Below, piece by piece: positions 24,346 through 36,160 of a DNA stretch of 64,000 bases (position 1 is the first letter of the stretch; each line of letters starts with the position of its first letter). The stretch comes from Eonycteris spelaea. Taxonomy: Eukaryota; Chordata; Mammalia; Chiroptera; Pteropodidae. The stretch spans positions 868,001-932,000 of the forward strand of contig PUFA01000164.1 of assembly GCA_003508835.1 (NCBI GenBank), given 5' to 3'. A program made the translations under genes and the position numbers. The notes beneath the pieces are model-generated. The model ran no database searches. It saw only the letters and a program-made list of their open reading frames with translations, and was not told the origin of the DNA.

Positions 24346-25584
24346 TACAGTCTATCTTCTTTTTAAATATATGTATTTTAGATATATTTTTAGTTTAGTG
24401 AAAAATTGGGTATAACCTAAATCTCTCTCCTTATTTGGGACCTTTTTTGCCTTATGAATCTGAAACCCATGGTACCTAGCTTAAGGAATGGGGGGAGGTG
24501 ATTTATACAGGCATTCATAGATATTTAATGGAACCCAAAAGTAGAAAATACAAGTGATTCCATGAGAACCCAAACAGAAAACTAAAAAGAGTCATTTATA
24601 TCCAGAACAGCAATGTTTTTCGTATCTGTCTTTAATGCTCTGTGATCTCTTGTCTTTGCCTGGCTTTGTGGGGCTATAAAGTAATTTTTGTGTTTCTACA
24701 GTTAGGGATTTTTTTCTGAACTAATTTTAGTGAAACCTGAGGCTGGCTAAAAGAGTAATTAGTAGAAGGCAATTTATAACTGTGAGACCTCCAGAGAGAT
24801 TTACCTAACTTGGATTTCCAGAGATAAGGTGTGATCTGGAATGTGCAGAAATCCCTAGATTGTAAAGCCGAAGACAGTGGTTTTATTTTTCCTGTGGATA
24901 AATTTATTTGTATTCCAAAGGGTTCGAATGGGAATCCAGAATCCTTTCCAAGGAGCAAAGGCTTATTTCTCTCTGTCTCGGGGAAGGGAAATTGTATTTC
25001 ACACTTGGATTCATTGTTTTGGCTTCCTTACTTATAATACAGACCACCATATTTATATCATGTAACACTGAGCTTTCATCTTTTTGCCCTAAGTAATAAA
25101 GGTACAGGGGAATCACAAGGTTATTTGTTGTAAATTAAATAATAACTAAAATGTTCTGCTCCAGAAAACAGTGTGTGCATTCAGGATAATATTAATAAAT
25201 ATGTATGTTAAAAAGCAGCTTTTTTTGATCTGTTCTCCAGCATCTGTGTGTAGATTTGCCCATCAACACTTATGGCTCTAAAATGGCTACTGCCCAGACC
25301 CCTGAAAAATACAGTACCCAAGGTTAAATAATTCAATTTTCTTAGTCTCTCAATTACAAATTCCCTTAAGAGAGAACCAAATCAGAATCCACCTTAGTTA
25401 CACAAGACTGCATAGACTTTTGAGTGGAAAAGTAGGGGAAATGATTGGCTCCTTTACCTCCAATCATAGGAAAAATGATTAAGGTATGCCTAATACCATA
25501 AATTATTGTACAGTTACTAACACCGTTTTAAAGAGTATTTAATGACTCTGGAATATGTTCATGATATGCATTTATGTTCTTGAA
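24346..25584. other. Unclassified sequence with overlapping short frames
   Basis: Around 24670-25120 there are several overlapping frames of 62-94 codons on both strands. They shadow one another and resemble no family. No repeat recognised. Confidence 0.35.
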
Positions 25585-25905
25585 AGGATGTTAGTGTATA
25601 TTTTTTCTTTTCTTGTAATGTGTCTGGTTTTGGAATTAGGGTAATCCTGGCTTTAGAAAATGAGTAGGGACATATTTTCTCTACTTACATTTTTCCAGAA
25701 AAAGAATATATAAAATTGAAACCATTTTATTTTTTCTCCCTTAAATATTTGGTAGAAATCACCAGTGAAATCTGGAGTTTTACTTGATAGAATAACTTAA
25801 ACTACATATTTAGTTTTTAAATAGATATAGGGCTATTCATGTTATCTATTTCTTCTTGAGTGAGTTTTGGTAGTTTTTATCTTTCAAGGAATAGGTGCTC
25901 TATGG
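25585..25905 (-). mobile_element. LINE-1 ORF2 fragment
   Basis: Reads as reverse-complemented ORF2: 'gtgtctggttttggaattag', 'ggtagaaatcaccagtgaaa', 'agatatagggctattcatgt' and 'cttcttgagtgagttttggt'. Truncated at both ends and non-coding. Confidence 0.85.
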
Positions 25906-25978
25906 AAGTTTTTAAAGAGAAGTAGCTTTAGAATATAATTAGGTATTCTTACAAATTCTTCACTTTTCTTTTAAAGTC

Positions 25979-26310
25979 TGCTCTCTACCCCAGACCTTGG
26001 TATTGGCCCCTGTATTTGTCATGAAGCAGCATCGATTGGGCCTGACACAATCCAGCCCTGGTGCCAGGGTCCAGGAGTCCTGAGAAAGGCCTTGTAGTGT
26101 TTGTGTGAGTGGGACTGTGGCCTTTGTCTTGGTCTCTGGCTACCAGCAGTCAGTGTGCTCCTTGTGTGTCTGCAGATCAGCAGTCAGTGTGCTCCCTGTG
26201 TGTCTGCAGATCAGTCTTGTGCTCTTCTTTGTGTTGCTGTAAAGGCATTTCGAATGAGGAAAAGAACAAGTAATAAACATTCTCTTTTTGAAATACGAAA
26301 AAAAAAAAAA
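25979..26310 (+). mobile_element. Unidentified A-tailed retrocopy
   Basis: A block richer in G and C than its neighbours ends with AATAAA (26273-26278) and, some 20 bases on, an A tract (about 26298-26310), the signature of a reverse-transcribed polyadenylated RNA. A 34-bp unit is tandemly repeated at 26144-26177 and 26178-26211 with a partial third copy. A possible short target duplication (AAAGTC) lies on both sides but is too short to be secure. The parent RNA is not recognised; it could be an LTR-derived transcript. Confidence 0.5.
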
Positions 26311-26878
26311 GTCAAATTCAAATAAACATTTCAACAGAATTTTCTTGTGTAAACTTGTGCCTAGACTCCCAGGTTTCAGACCTTATCAAAGCAATATAAT
26401 TTTCTTATCTCTCAACTGTGGCAATGGAATTTTCAGCTGAGGAATCATTCTTGCAATTACCTCTTCCTTAGTTTATAAAGGTATTGATTGTTTATTTCAG
26501 ATACATTCCACCAGAAGGACCTCTAATTTGTTTCCAATGAGAAAGAAGGAAAAGAGAGTGGGGGATACATATTGCTTCTGTGAAAGTAAAAAACAAGCAA
26601 CAAACCAACAACAACAAAATTATGACTAGCATTTCTCCTAATTGTGACAGCTTTTTCAAGTGTGTCCATACTTTACTTTTGAATCAAAAATCTACCCTAA
26701 CTGGACTTTGAGTGGTAAACATACAATAAAATATATAGATTTCAAATTATAATCTATCTTACCTCTCTCTGCCATCTTTGTGCCCTGATGTGTGTGCACG
26801 TATTCTCAGCTGGTCTTCCCAAGACCCCCTGTGTGCCAAGCCTGGTTCTCCACATGGCCCCGTTTTCTCTCCAGCAAG
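26311..26878. other. Unclassified sequence upstream of the BTF3 retrocopy
   Basis: Mostly unique sequence. The last 100 bases or so are less AT-rich and could be 5' UTR of the BTF3 parent transcript, but I cannot confirm that. Confidence 0.35.
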
Positions 26879-27550
26879 ATGAAAGAAACAGTTATAAACC
26901 AGGAGAAAATGAACTTTAGGCACAAGTGCTCATTGATGGGACATGAACAGCTCACAGAAAGAAGGTGAATCACAGAACAGATACATCAGATAATAAAAAA
27001 CTTCAGTTCTCCTTGAAGAAGTAAAGGGTAAACAATATCTCTGGTACTGAAAAGGTGAGTATGTTCACAAACCACGGAACAGTGATTCACTTTAACAAAC
27101 CTAAAGTTTGGGCAGCAAACACTTTCACCATTGCAGGCCATGCTGAGACAAAGCAGCTGACAGAAATGCTGCCAGCATCTTAAACAATCTGTGGATGGAA
27201 AAGCACCACTTGCTACTGGAGAGAGTGGTGATGATGAAATTCCAGGTCTTGTGAAGAATTTTGATGAGGCTTCCAAGAATGAAGCAAACTGAATTGAGTC
27301 AACTTCTGAGGAAGATAAAACTTGAAGAAGTTAGTGGGAGCTGCTGTTTTATATTATGACTGCTTTTAAAATTGTGTTCATGGATCTGGTAAAATCTCAA
27401 ACTCTAATATTTTTAAGCCCAAGTGCCTTGGATGCTGCAGCTCTTTTCAGTTTTTGCTTATACACAAATCATTCTTTGTAGCTAATTAAGGTGAAGAAGC
27501 CTGGGAATAAAGTTTGAAACAAAAGTTAATAATAAAGTTCTTTGCCTAGC
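26879..27550 (+). pseudogene. Processed pseudogene of BTF3 (nascent-polypeptide-associated complex beta)
   Basis: Intronless copy of BTF3 mRNA. The functional protein is the NAC beta subunit, which pairs with NACA at the ribosome exit tunnel. Visible identity: MKETVINQEK at the start (26879), [56 protein letters not shown] and [11 protein letters not shown] before the stop at 27290-27292. Similarity continues through the 3' UTR to AATAAAGTTCTTTGCC. Disabled by frameshifts in the N-terminal third, an in-frame stop at 27022-27024, a 9-base loss at the VQASLAANT segment, a frameshift with stop at 27181-27183, and a ~57-base deletion removing 19 residues before QSVDGK. No poly(A) tail or TSD is clear. 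The C-terminal end separates it from BTF3L4. Confidence 0.95.
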
Positions 27551-28009
27551 GTAGAGTTTTATTTTTTATTTCATTGACAATAATTTGTACACAGAAAGAA
27601 AAGTTGTTTGTAGAAAGCTAATCATGGTATGTACTATAGCTGATAATCTTTGGAATTTGATAGTATAATGTAAAAAAAAAAATCTCTCCTCTTGCCTTTT
27701 AGTCTAGGAGTTTGTTTAAATTAATTGTATGAAATACTTAGTTAACTAACAGGTTTTGGGGACCAAGTTTGCCTTAGTAACATTTAGCAACTGACATTTC
27801 TAACCTTGTTAAGCTTTAGATTGACAAGGACAGTACAGTAACTCACAGTCTAAAAGGGAACATTTTGGTTAGAAAATTTGAACTTTGAAATCAAAGTGTA
27901 AAATGATTTCATTTCACCAACTGTGAATTTAACTTTAATCTTAGTCAGTTGAACTAGAATCTTCAAGAATTTGAGGAAACCTTCAAATTTATCCCAGATA
28001 ATTGACTTT
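27551..28009. other. Unclassified AT-rich sequence
   Basis: Downstream of the BTF3 retrocopy. No family recognised. Confidence 0.4.
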
Positions 28010-28205
28010 TTAAATTTTATAAGCCAGGTTTAATGAAGTATAATTTATAAACCGTAAAGTTCACCTTTTTTAGTATATAAATTACATGGGTTTTTGGTAA
28101 ACATAATTGGCTTCTTGAGTTGTCATATTCCTGTCCTTTCATACTCCTATTGCCTCTCCTATTACTGTTCTCTTAGTACCCTTCCTTGCCTCAGCCAACA
28201 CTCAT
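28010..28205 (-). mobile_element. Possible LINE-1 3' UTR fragment
   Basis: 'aatgaagtataatttataaa' followed by 'ccgtaaagttcacctttttt' resembles the reverse complement of an L1M 3' UTR. Short and decayed. Confidence 0.4.
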
Positions 28206-31136
28206 GAAATATTTAAAATAAATGGATAGATCCTCATACAGGTTTCATAGTATTACACTTAATATAAAAAGAAAATGTTTTTTGGTAGATATATAAACAT
28301 GTCAACTACTTCCTTAAGACTTGATTATTAGTCTTGAATAGGTAGGATATTCTTCCCTTTGGCATTTGCTGGAAAGTGCAGCATTTTTTTCTTAACATTT
28401 GTACTGTAATCACTGAAGCTGTTGTATTTTATGTGATTTAGTGACCTGTGAGCTGCAATGCAGACACAATGCAGAGGCATGTTATCCTTACTTATATACT
28501 GTGATTCCTATGGCTCATCTGTCAGTTGAAGATAGGGAAGAGGATATATATTTTTTTTCCATTTTCTAACGATAGTGTTATTTTCCTCTTTTCTTTTGTG
28601 ACCTTTTCCTTTTCTTTACAGAAACTTTCAGAATTTCTCCCCAGTGATTTTCTGAGGGCCTTTTAAAAATAGTCCTCTAAACTACTCTGTCCCTCAATAA
28701 ATTCCTGTTTTACCTCCACGTTACATATATGACCCCATTGTGAAGAAAGTAGGAAAATAATACATATTTAATGGAAGAATTACAAGTGTTTCATATAGTG
28801 AATACATGGTGCGTGCATTGCTCCTCTAATTAAGCTAAACTTAAGCTTATCTTAAGTTAAGCTTGTGGAATTTCTGGATCAAAGCATTTTGTTTTTAATA
28901 CATAACCTCAAAACTGTTCTCCTGAAAGACTTCCCTGTTAAATGTCTATCAGTCTGTATGAGAAAAACAGTTTTCAACTTTCTTGCATTTCTTTGCTTTC
29001 ATGTTTACAACTCCCACACTTAACACAGCTCCACTTTGCAGTAGCTACAGGATAAATGTTTGCTAAACTGAATCGAAATACTTTACAGGGATATGTACTT
29101 TAAGGTAGGGATACTCATATTGTTAAATTAAAAGAACAGACAACTTCAAAATGAAATGGATATTTCTTTTCAACTGGTTATTATATTGTACTATAGTGAA
29201 AAATTGATTAAGATAAAAATTTAGAATACCATGCTGTGCTGATATAGAGAACATAATTTTGAATAAAATAATATCTATGAAATAGTAAAGCAATAATTCT
29301 CACATAAGAATAAGAATCTGGCCCCATTCTATTAAACTAATTGCTTATCCTCTGCCAGTCCTCACTTTTTTATTATCACAGATGTCAATTCTCATTCATT
29401 ACTCTGACATATACTTTGGGGGATTTTTCTAAAAATTGATATAACTGTATCGTTCAATGCATTAATATTTGTCATAGAAATGCAGTCAACAAAGAAGCGC
29501 TCTCCTAAAAAAAAGTCTAAAAGAAAACATAAGGACTTATTGAATATTCTGTGAGTTTGCTGGTTTTATGAGCAGTAACTAGGGACAAATATACAAATAT
29601 ATTTGGTTGCATTTTGACAAGTTACTCATCTTTGGTTTGTGAAGAAGGAAATTGCTTCTCTAGCTTGCTTAACCTTATCTGCTAATTATACCAACTGAAT
29701 GGCTAGATTCTTATTTATAATGAGATTTCTGTTAAGAAAGACTTGAAAGCAAACCCAAAACTATAGAGATGGCTAAATTATCGTATCAGTGGGATAATTT
29801 TATCCAATGTGGAAAATCATTATAGATTTTAAAATTCAGCTATGATTCTAAGTTCAGTTGTATAATTGCATATACCATGTAAAATGAAAAGTTCATTCAA
29901 ATATCCTGAAAATTGGGACCCAGAATGCTTTTTTTTAGGTTACTGAGGTAAATTCATGTGAATGTAGGTGTTTAGTGCCAGTTTGCTGGGTACTTGCCTC
30001 AGTGCTTAAGTTGTGTATGCACATATAGAAAACTAGCATATTATATAAAGTATAATGGCATTATCAAAAGAATGGTTTAATATGGAAAAAATGAAAAGGG
30101 GCTTTTGGGAAAAAGTTCAATCTTTCAGAGAAAATCTGTGTGAAGTAACTAAGGTGAAACAGATTTTAAGCTTCTAAAGTCTCTTTGCTTCAGTAGCTTT
30201 AGCCAAAAAGAATAAAAACCTGAATTAAAAAGCAATGACTTATTTTTAATGCTCAAACAATCTTAGGTATGGTTCTGTGTTCAGTTTGATAACAGAAATC
30301 ATCTTGGCTTTTGCCTATGCCAGACACCTATCAGGAATTTCCCTTTGGAGTCCCCTAATCTCACTTTTGTGTGCTCTTTTCTGTACATTGCTTGTTTGAA
30401 AGTTATCTTTCTTTTTTGTAACCAGGTAACTTCCCTGAGGTGTTTTTATAAGCGTAGCTATTCTGTGAGTCTATTGCAGTGACAACCCATCAGAAAAAAG
30501 ACTGATGTTAAGCCAAAACTGAACATTTAAAAAAAAAAAATCAAGAAACCATAACCCCCCTGAGACATAACCTCCTTATCTGAACTATGACTATTAAATT
30601 CATTTTGTATTTCATTCAAATCCAAACTCCCAGGGCAGAAATAGTCACACTAGAAGAATGTTTTTCAACATAAATTAGAATACACGCAAAAAAAATTGTT
30701 TTGTGTGATTGTTGCTGTTTTTCGACAATATGAACAATTTTATAAATCATTTCAATTTTGTTCCTAAGAAACACTGACTCCACATAACAAATTTCAGTGT
30801 CTTCATTATTTATATTAATTCTTTTATCTAAATTATACAAGCACATGAATGGAAAATAAAATAGCACAGAAGGGCTTGTTATGAAAAAGAACAGTTCCCA
30901 AATGTACCCCATTTCCATCCACTCCCTCGAGGCCTGCTCCTAGCGGCAAAGACTAATTCGCTTCCTCCATTCCTGATACAGTTTACTTATGATGCTGTTT
31001 CTTTTTTTATCAACTGTAGACATTATTGTCAACTGCCTGAAATAATATGTCAGATTTAGCTCATTTTCCAGTCCCTCCAGCTTTATTTACCTTGCTTAAT
31101 ATTTCTATCTTTATTCCTAAGTTGTTTATCTATACA
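28206..31136. other. Unclassified sequence containing a palindrome
   Basis: About 2.9 kb without a recognised repeat or gene, apart from the hairpin at 28832-28864 and an A run at about 30530-30541. The 100-codon minus-strand frame at 30616-30918 has no family resemblance. Confidence 0.4.
28832..28864. repeat. Short imperfect palindrome (hairpin)
   Basis: Arms AAGCTAAACTTAAG (28832-28845) and CTTAAGTTAAGCTT (28851-28864) are reverse complements with one mismatch, separated by the 5-base spacer CTTAT. No T run follows and no promoter is evident, so I do not call it a terminator or RNA gene. Confidence 0.9.
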
Positions 31137-31149
31137 ATATATATATAAT

Positions 31150-31189
<40 letters not shown>
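31137..31189. repeat. (AT)n dinucleotide microsatellite
   Basis: Alternating AT with a few AA interruptions, self-complementary and length-unstable. Confidence 0.97.
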
Positions 31190-32834
31190 CTTAACCTAGA
31201 TCTCTTATTCCATTAACTAGAGTCAGTATCTCTTGATTCCTTAGTTTGTCAGGTGAGAAAATTAGTGACCTTACCTGTCCTTTTCCTCCTTTCTCTTTTC
31301 ACTTCCCACTCCTGTCAATCTAGTTTTACTTTTAAAATGTCAAGTTTGAAAACATTTGCTGTTTTGTAAACATAATATTTCTGTATTTCGGTACTGATTG
31401 ATTCTCAAAGTTGAAGGCTAGTAATTGACATTTATATTCTTATGACTATGAGAATATCCTTCATTGTAAAGCCAAGTGATGCGCTAGAATTTCTTTTTTT
31501 TCTCTATGGTTCCAATATCATGACTTCTGTTTCACTCAAAGGTAATTGTTCAGATGGATTCTTTTCCACATTCCATTAACCATTCCACATTGGCGTTTGC
31601 TCCATATTTGGACTGTGCCTACTTTTATAGTCCCTCCCATCCTGGACCCCATGCTGGTTTATCTCACCATTTTCTTATGTGAAATAATCATAAAATCCTT
31701 TTCACCAAAACCTAATGCCTTCAGCTTCTTGCTCATTTCAGCTCTTGCTGAAAATCTTTTTGCATTTTTCTTCTTAAAACTCACTGATTTTCTCTTAGAA
31801 TTTGGATGAACTGTGTTGTTTCATATTTCACATATAATTTTATTTTAGTGATTGTTTTTTCCAAGAGTTGAGCTTTTCCCACGGCATTTTGTTTTTTATT
31901 ATTTCTTTGACTTCTGGTTGTAACTCATACTATGTAATCTATGTTCTTTCCCTTTTTGGACATCTTCCTCCTCCAGAGTCTGCAGGTTTCATGCTTTATC
32001 TGGACCTGTTGATACCAGCTGTTATCTTGGTTATTTTCTTCACTGCTCTTTCTAATTTGCCTCCTCTGTTTCCTGAACCCCCTATTTTCCTTTCATTTTT
32101 TTTTTTTTTTTTACATCATTTTCCTGGAGGACATTCTCAAGTAACTTTCTAAAAAGGAATTCTGGAGTCATGTGTATCTGAAAATATCTTTAGTCTAAGT
32201 TTTTTCACTGAATTGATGATTACGCAAGTAAACGATTAAAGGTCAGCAGCATCCTCCTCAAAAGTGAGTGGCATTTCCCTATTGCTCACCCATCACTTGC
32301 CTCTGTCATTTCTTTCCTCTAAATCTAGGTCTTCTGCAAGGACCTGTAGGTTAAGCTGACTCCGCCTTAACCTTATCCTCTTCTGTGCATATTTTCAATA
32401 TTGTAATCCTATGGTTTTCTCTCCTCAGCTGCTTCTGTCAAACCTCTTTACATTCTATATTTTGAAATATCAAATGTGCTGATGATTCACTCTTATCCTA
32501 ATTGCTCTTGGAGATTTCAGCCTTAAAAAATCATTTGCTATCATTGTTGGAAGAGAGTAAGTAAACACATATACTCAGTCATCTATCTTGAAAAAGATAA
32601 TGTATCAAGATTTTTAAACATTTAAATTTTAAGATTTTAATATTTAATGACTTTATGTATTGGTTTATATTTTTGCCACTAACACTCATAACAACTCCCT
32701 GAGGTATTTTCCTCAGATGTCATATATGGAAACTGGAGATTGGCTAGGTTATGTACTTTATCAAACTTTTCTCTATGGTAATGGTGGATGATGTTTACAA
32801 ATCTAGAGACTATGCTCATTCACGCTACCTAGCT
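31190..32834. other. Unclassified T-rich sequence
   Basis: Contains frames at 31546-31809 and 31868-32152 rich in F, L, I and P, the usual translation of T-rich DNA. They resemble no family. A decayed LINE is possible but not supportable. Confidence 0.35.
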
Positions 32835-33500
32835 GGCTCTTATGCTATTTTTTATTTTTATTATTTTTTTAAAAATTTATTTTTTAAATGCCACTTTATT
32901 TTTTATACTATATACACATAATTTTTTTAAACATTTTATTTTTTTTATTTTCCCCTTTCCCCCTTCCCTTTCCCTTCTGGTAACTGCTAGTCCATTGTCT
33001 ATGTCCATGAGTCTCTGTTTGTCATGTTCATTTACTGCTTTTAGGTTTATATCCCACACATGTGATATCATATGATTTTCAACCTTTTCTGTCAGGCTTA
33101 TTTCACTTAGTAGATTATTTTAAGGTCCATCCATGTTTTGCAAATGACAGTATTTTATCTCTTTTTATGCCTGAGTAATATTCCATCGTATATATGTGCC
33201 ACAGCTTCTTTATTCAATCATCTATGGTAGGATGCTTTGGTTGTCCTGGCCACTGTGAATAATGCTGCTATGAACATCTGTATGCAAATATCTTTTTGGA
33301 TATGAGTTTTCAAGTCTCCGGGGTCAATACCCAGTAGAGGGGTTGCTGGATCATACGGTAGGCCAATTCTTAGTTTTTTGAGGAACCTCTGTACTGCTTT
33401 CCATAGTGGCCATCCCTATTTGCAGTCCCACCAGCAGCGTATGAGGGTTCCATTTCTCCACATCCTCTCCAACATTAGCTATTTTTATATTGATAAACAA
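32835..33500 (-). mobile_element. LINE-1 3' fragment
   Basis: T-rich start, then 'ggtaactgctagtccattgt', 'ttatttcacttagtagatta', 'ctgagtaatattccatcgta', 'ctggccactgtgaataatgc', 'ggggttgctggatcatacgg' and 'catcctctccaacattagct': reverse complement of an L1 3' UTR and ORF2 C-terminal end. All frames in it are artefacts. Confidence 0.92.
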
Positions 33501-33764
33501 ATTTGCCTCTGGGAACCCTTGAGAAATATTATGTTGTATTATTATAGATTTCTGAAAGTGGAAAAGGAAAAAACAAAAATTCTTAATCACCTTCACACAA
33601 ATCTCCATTCCTTAGGTAGATTAAACTATAGTTATAATCTAGGGGATACATTGTTGCATTGTGATGGTTTAAGATTAGCTAAGATGTGCAGATGACTGCC
33701 AGGTCCCTTCAACATATGAATATTGGTGGAACTATTCCAAATAATCAATATGTATCAAGTTCCT
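33501..33764. other. Unclassified sequence
   Basis: Short gap between the L1 and L2 remnants; nothing recognised. Confidence 0.3.
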
Positions 33765-34160
33765 AATATGGGCAGAACATTTTACAAGGTCCACTAAGTA
33801 CAAGGATGAGCAAGATATATAATCTTTATCATTTATTTAAAGAAAGGTAAATACAAAAAGCTATTTGTTTTTTTTTTTTTTTGTAGTGGAAAGCAAGATA
33901 TAAGCACCATAATAGAAGTATAATATGATATGGAAATTAAGGAAGTGAGATAGCAAGGCTTAGCGAGGGAAAGGAGAGGAGAATGGAAGAAGAACACTTT
34001 AGAAAGACTTCATGAGGAAGATATTATTTGAAATGCATTTTCTTAGATGGATAGGATTTTAACAGAAGAGAGGCATTCCAGACTGAAGGAACAGTAAAAA
34101 CAGTAGTAAACCATGAACACAGGGAGGAGAGGAACATTCAGTTTTCTTGATCATTTGGGA
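33765..34160 (-). mobile_element. Probable LINE-2 fragment
   Basis: 'gttcctaatatgggcagaac' and 'aggcattccagactgaagga', with a T run at about 33869-33884, follow the reverse-complement L2 3' region. Diverged. Confidence 0.5.
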
Positions 34161-34204
34161 AATTCACAACATAAAAATCGGGACTTTGTACGAAGTAGAC
34201 CTAT

Positions 34205-34370
34205 ATAAATCATTCAATAAGAAATTATTGAGTCCCCACTATGTACAAGAAATTAGGGATGCAACAGTGAATCAAGATGACTTGCCACTACTCTTACTGA
34301 ACTCACCATGAAGCTGAGCAACTAGTGCACATAGTACTAGGTGCCATGAAGGAGTAATGCTGATCTCATG
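34205..34370 (-). mobile_element. LINE-2 3' end fragment
   Basis: 'aaattattgagtccccacta', 'tgtacaagaaattagggatg' and 'caacagtgaatcaagatga' are the reverse complement of the L2 3' terminus. Confidence 0.75.
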
Positions 34371-34914
34371 GAGGTGTTTTGTGGATTACATGTGCAAATA
34401 TATGTAAAGCATCTGGAGCTCTACTAGTATTTTCATGATTTTTAAAGATATTAAGAAGTAAGTAAATAGTGTTACGAAGAATAACAGGGACTGCCAAGTT
34501 TTTAGACGGGGGTTGAGAAGAGTCTTTTTGCTAATGTTGTATTTATAGAATTGAAATTGGAGAAGAAACCACAAGACCGGTAAATAATGGGGGGAAAAGA
34601 GGGATTCAGTAGAAAGAATGAAGGAGCAAGTGCCACAAGGCAGAACATCTTGGGGGAGTGTATAGGAAGTGAATATTGGCCTATTTGGTGGGAGCAATTA
34701 GATAGGGGAGAGACTTAAGAGATACAGTTGGCGGACGTATGCTATGCATATCTATGTAGGCCATGATAATGTAAAGATTCATTGAATAGATGAAGAATTG
34801 AAAGAATTAAAGATCTGTTGAACTGTGCCATGGTTGACAAATCTGGAGAAGCACATGGGAAGCGTGTATCATTAGTTCAATAGACAATAAAATATGCTGT
34901 TCATTTTCCATACA
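34371..34914. other. Unclassified sequence
   Basis: Includes a 103-codon minus-strand frame at 34386-34697 with no recognisable family. Treated as chance. Confidence 0.35.
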
Positions 34915-35090
34915 AGGAAGTACATGGCTAGGACTATCTATATAAGTTGTGGAGCACAGTGAAAAATAAAAATGTGGGACTCCTTGTTCATAAATTAAGA
35001 ATTTCAAGAAGGTGACAGCAGAACATTAAACAAAGCATAACCATCTTTAGGGCCCTGTGCAATTATATAGGTCACATGCCCATGTGGACA
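34915..35090. mobile_element. Possible ancient DNA-transposon repeat (unnamed)
   Basis: 'caagaaggtgacagcagaac', 'agggccctgtgcaattatat' and 'aggtcacatgcccatg' resemble a repeat pattern I have seen widely in mammals, but I cannot name the family. Confidence 0.35.
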
Positions 35091-35374
35091 TAGCTAATAA
35101 TCTTTTAGAAGATTAGTCTTTCAGGACACAGTGTGGATACAAGGAGACTAATGAATAATTAAAAGACTCTATACAAAGTAATGGGGAGAAGCTGTGTGGT
35201 GGCAGTGAAAATGACAAGAAGGGGACCAGTGAAAAAACCATGGCAGAAATAGACTTTATAAATGATGATATTGGTTGGATATAGGGGATATAGTTAGAAA
35301 AGGAAAATTCTAAGGCAATTGAGTTATTGAGCCAGAGTGACCACGGAGAATGAGAACTATTATAAAGCTGTTTA
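35091..35374. other. Unclassified sequence
   Basis: Nothing recognised. Confidence 0.3.
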
Positions 35375-35595
35375 CTTCATGCCAGGATCTTGTAGAAATT
35401 TATCAAAATTTAATGCCCAAAACAATACATTTGTGTTAATTGTAATTATTGTGATTTTATTGATAAAGGGACTGTGATTTAAAGAATCTAAGTTGCATTA
35501 GGTCATAAATCTAACAAGTAGTATTTGTATCTGGATTTCAAACTTTAAGCCCAAATCTACAGCCTGTGTTCTTTCCGCTGTATTACATGGCCTCC
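35375..35595 (-). mobile_element. MIR SINE fossil
   Basis: Reverse complement of MIR: 'ttaatgcccaaaacaataca', 'ttgcattaggtcataaatct', 'ggatttcaaactttaagccc' and 'gcctgtgttctttccgctgt'. Confidence 0.75.
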
Positions 35596-35941
35596 TTCCA
35601 CCAAGAAGATAAACTTGTGCTGTTCCTAGTTTGAGATATGGCAATTTAAGTGGGTATGCTTTGGATCTGATTTCTTTATTACCAATTTATTTGACATATA
35701 CTTACTGAATCCCAGCTATGCCCAGGCTGTGTGCTCAGTGCAGGAGAGAAGAAAATGAAAAGAGGGTTATTTTTGCAATTTCTATGTAATAAAGAACTTA
35801 ATGGTGGGGCCCTTCAAAAATATAATTCATTTTAAAACTTCTTTTTAGTATGATTTCACTTCTGAACCATAGTGCTGACAGATATATACCACCAATTGGA
35901 GTTGCTTATCCTAATATATTTTATTACTTTATACAAATTTT
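35596..35941. other. Unclassified sequence
   Basis: Nothing recognised beyond 'ttactgaatcccagctatgc' at about 35701-35720, which may be a scrap of L2. Confidence 0.3.
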
Positions 35942-36160
35942 GGCAGCATAGTATAGTGGTTACTATTATATAGCAAACTCTTTATCACTCATTAGCTATA
36001 TAACCATGGGCAAAGTGACAAACTTCCATACTTCAGTTTACTGAAAATTAGGAATAGTAAAGGCGCTTACCTTGAAGGACTGTTAAGAGGACTAGTGAGT
36101 GAAAACACAAACTACCTTGCACACAGTCCATACTCAATAAATGTGAACTCTTTCCATTAC
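35942..36160 (+). mobile_element. MIR SINE fossil with tRNA-like head
   Basis: Starts 'ggcagcatagtatagtggtt', the tRNA-derived head with an A-box-like stretch, and continues 'aaccatgggcaaagtgacaa', 'cttcagtttactgaaaatta' and 'ctcaataaatgtgaactct'. One of the more complete MIR copies here. Confidence 0.85.

Noticed and set aside
26879..27292. Functional BTF3 paralogue
   Set aside because: Frameshifts, two premature stops and a 19-residue deletion.
31546..32152. Membrane-protein-like frames rich in F, L and I
   Set aside because: T-rich DNA routinely gives hydrophobic translations; no conserved motif.
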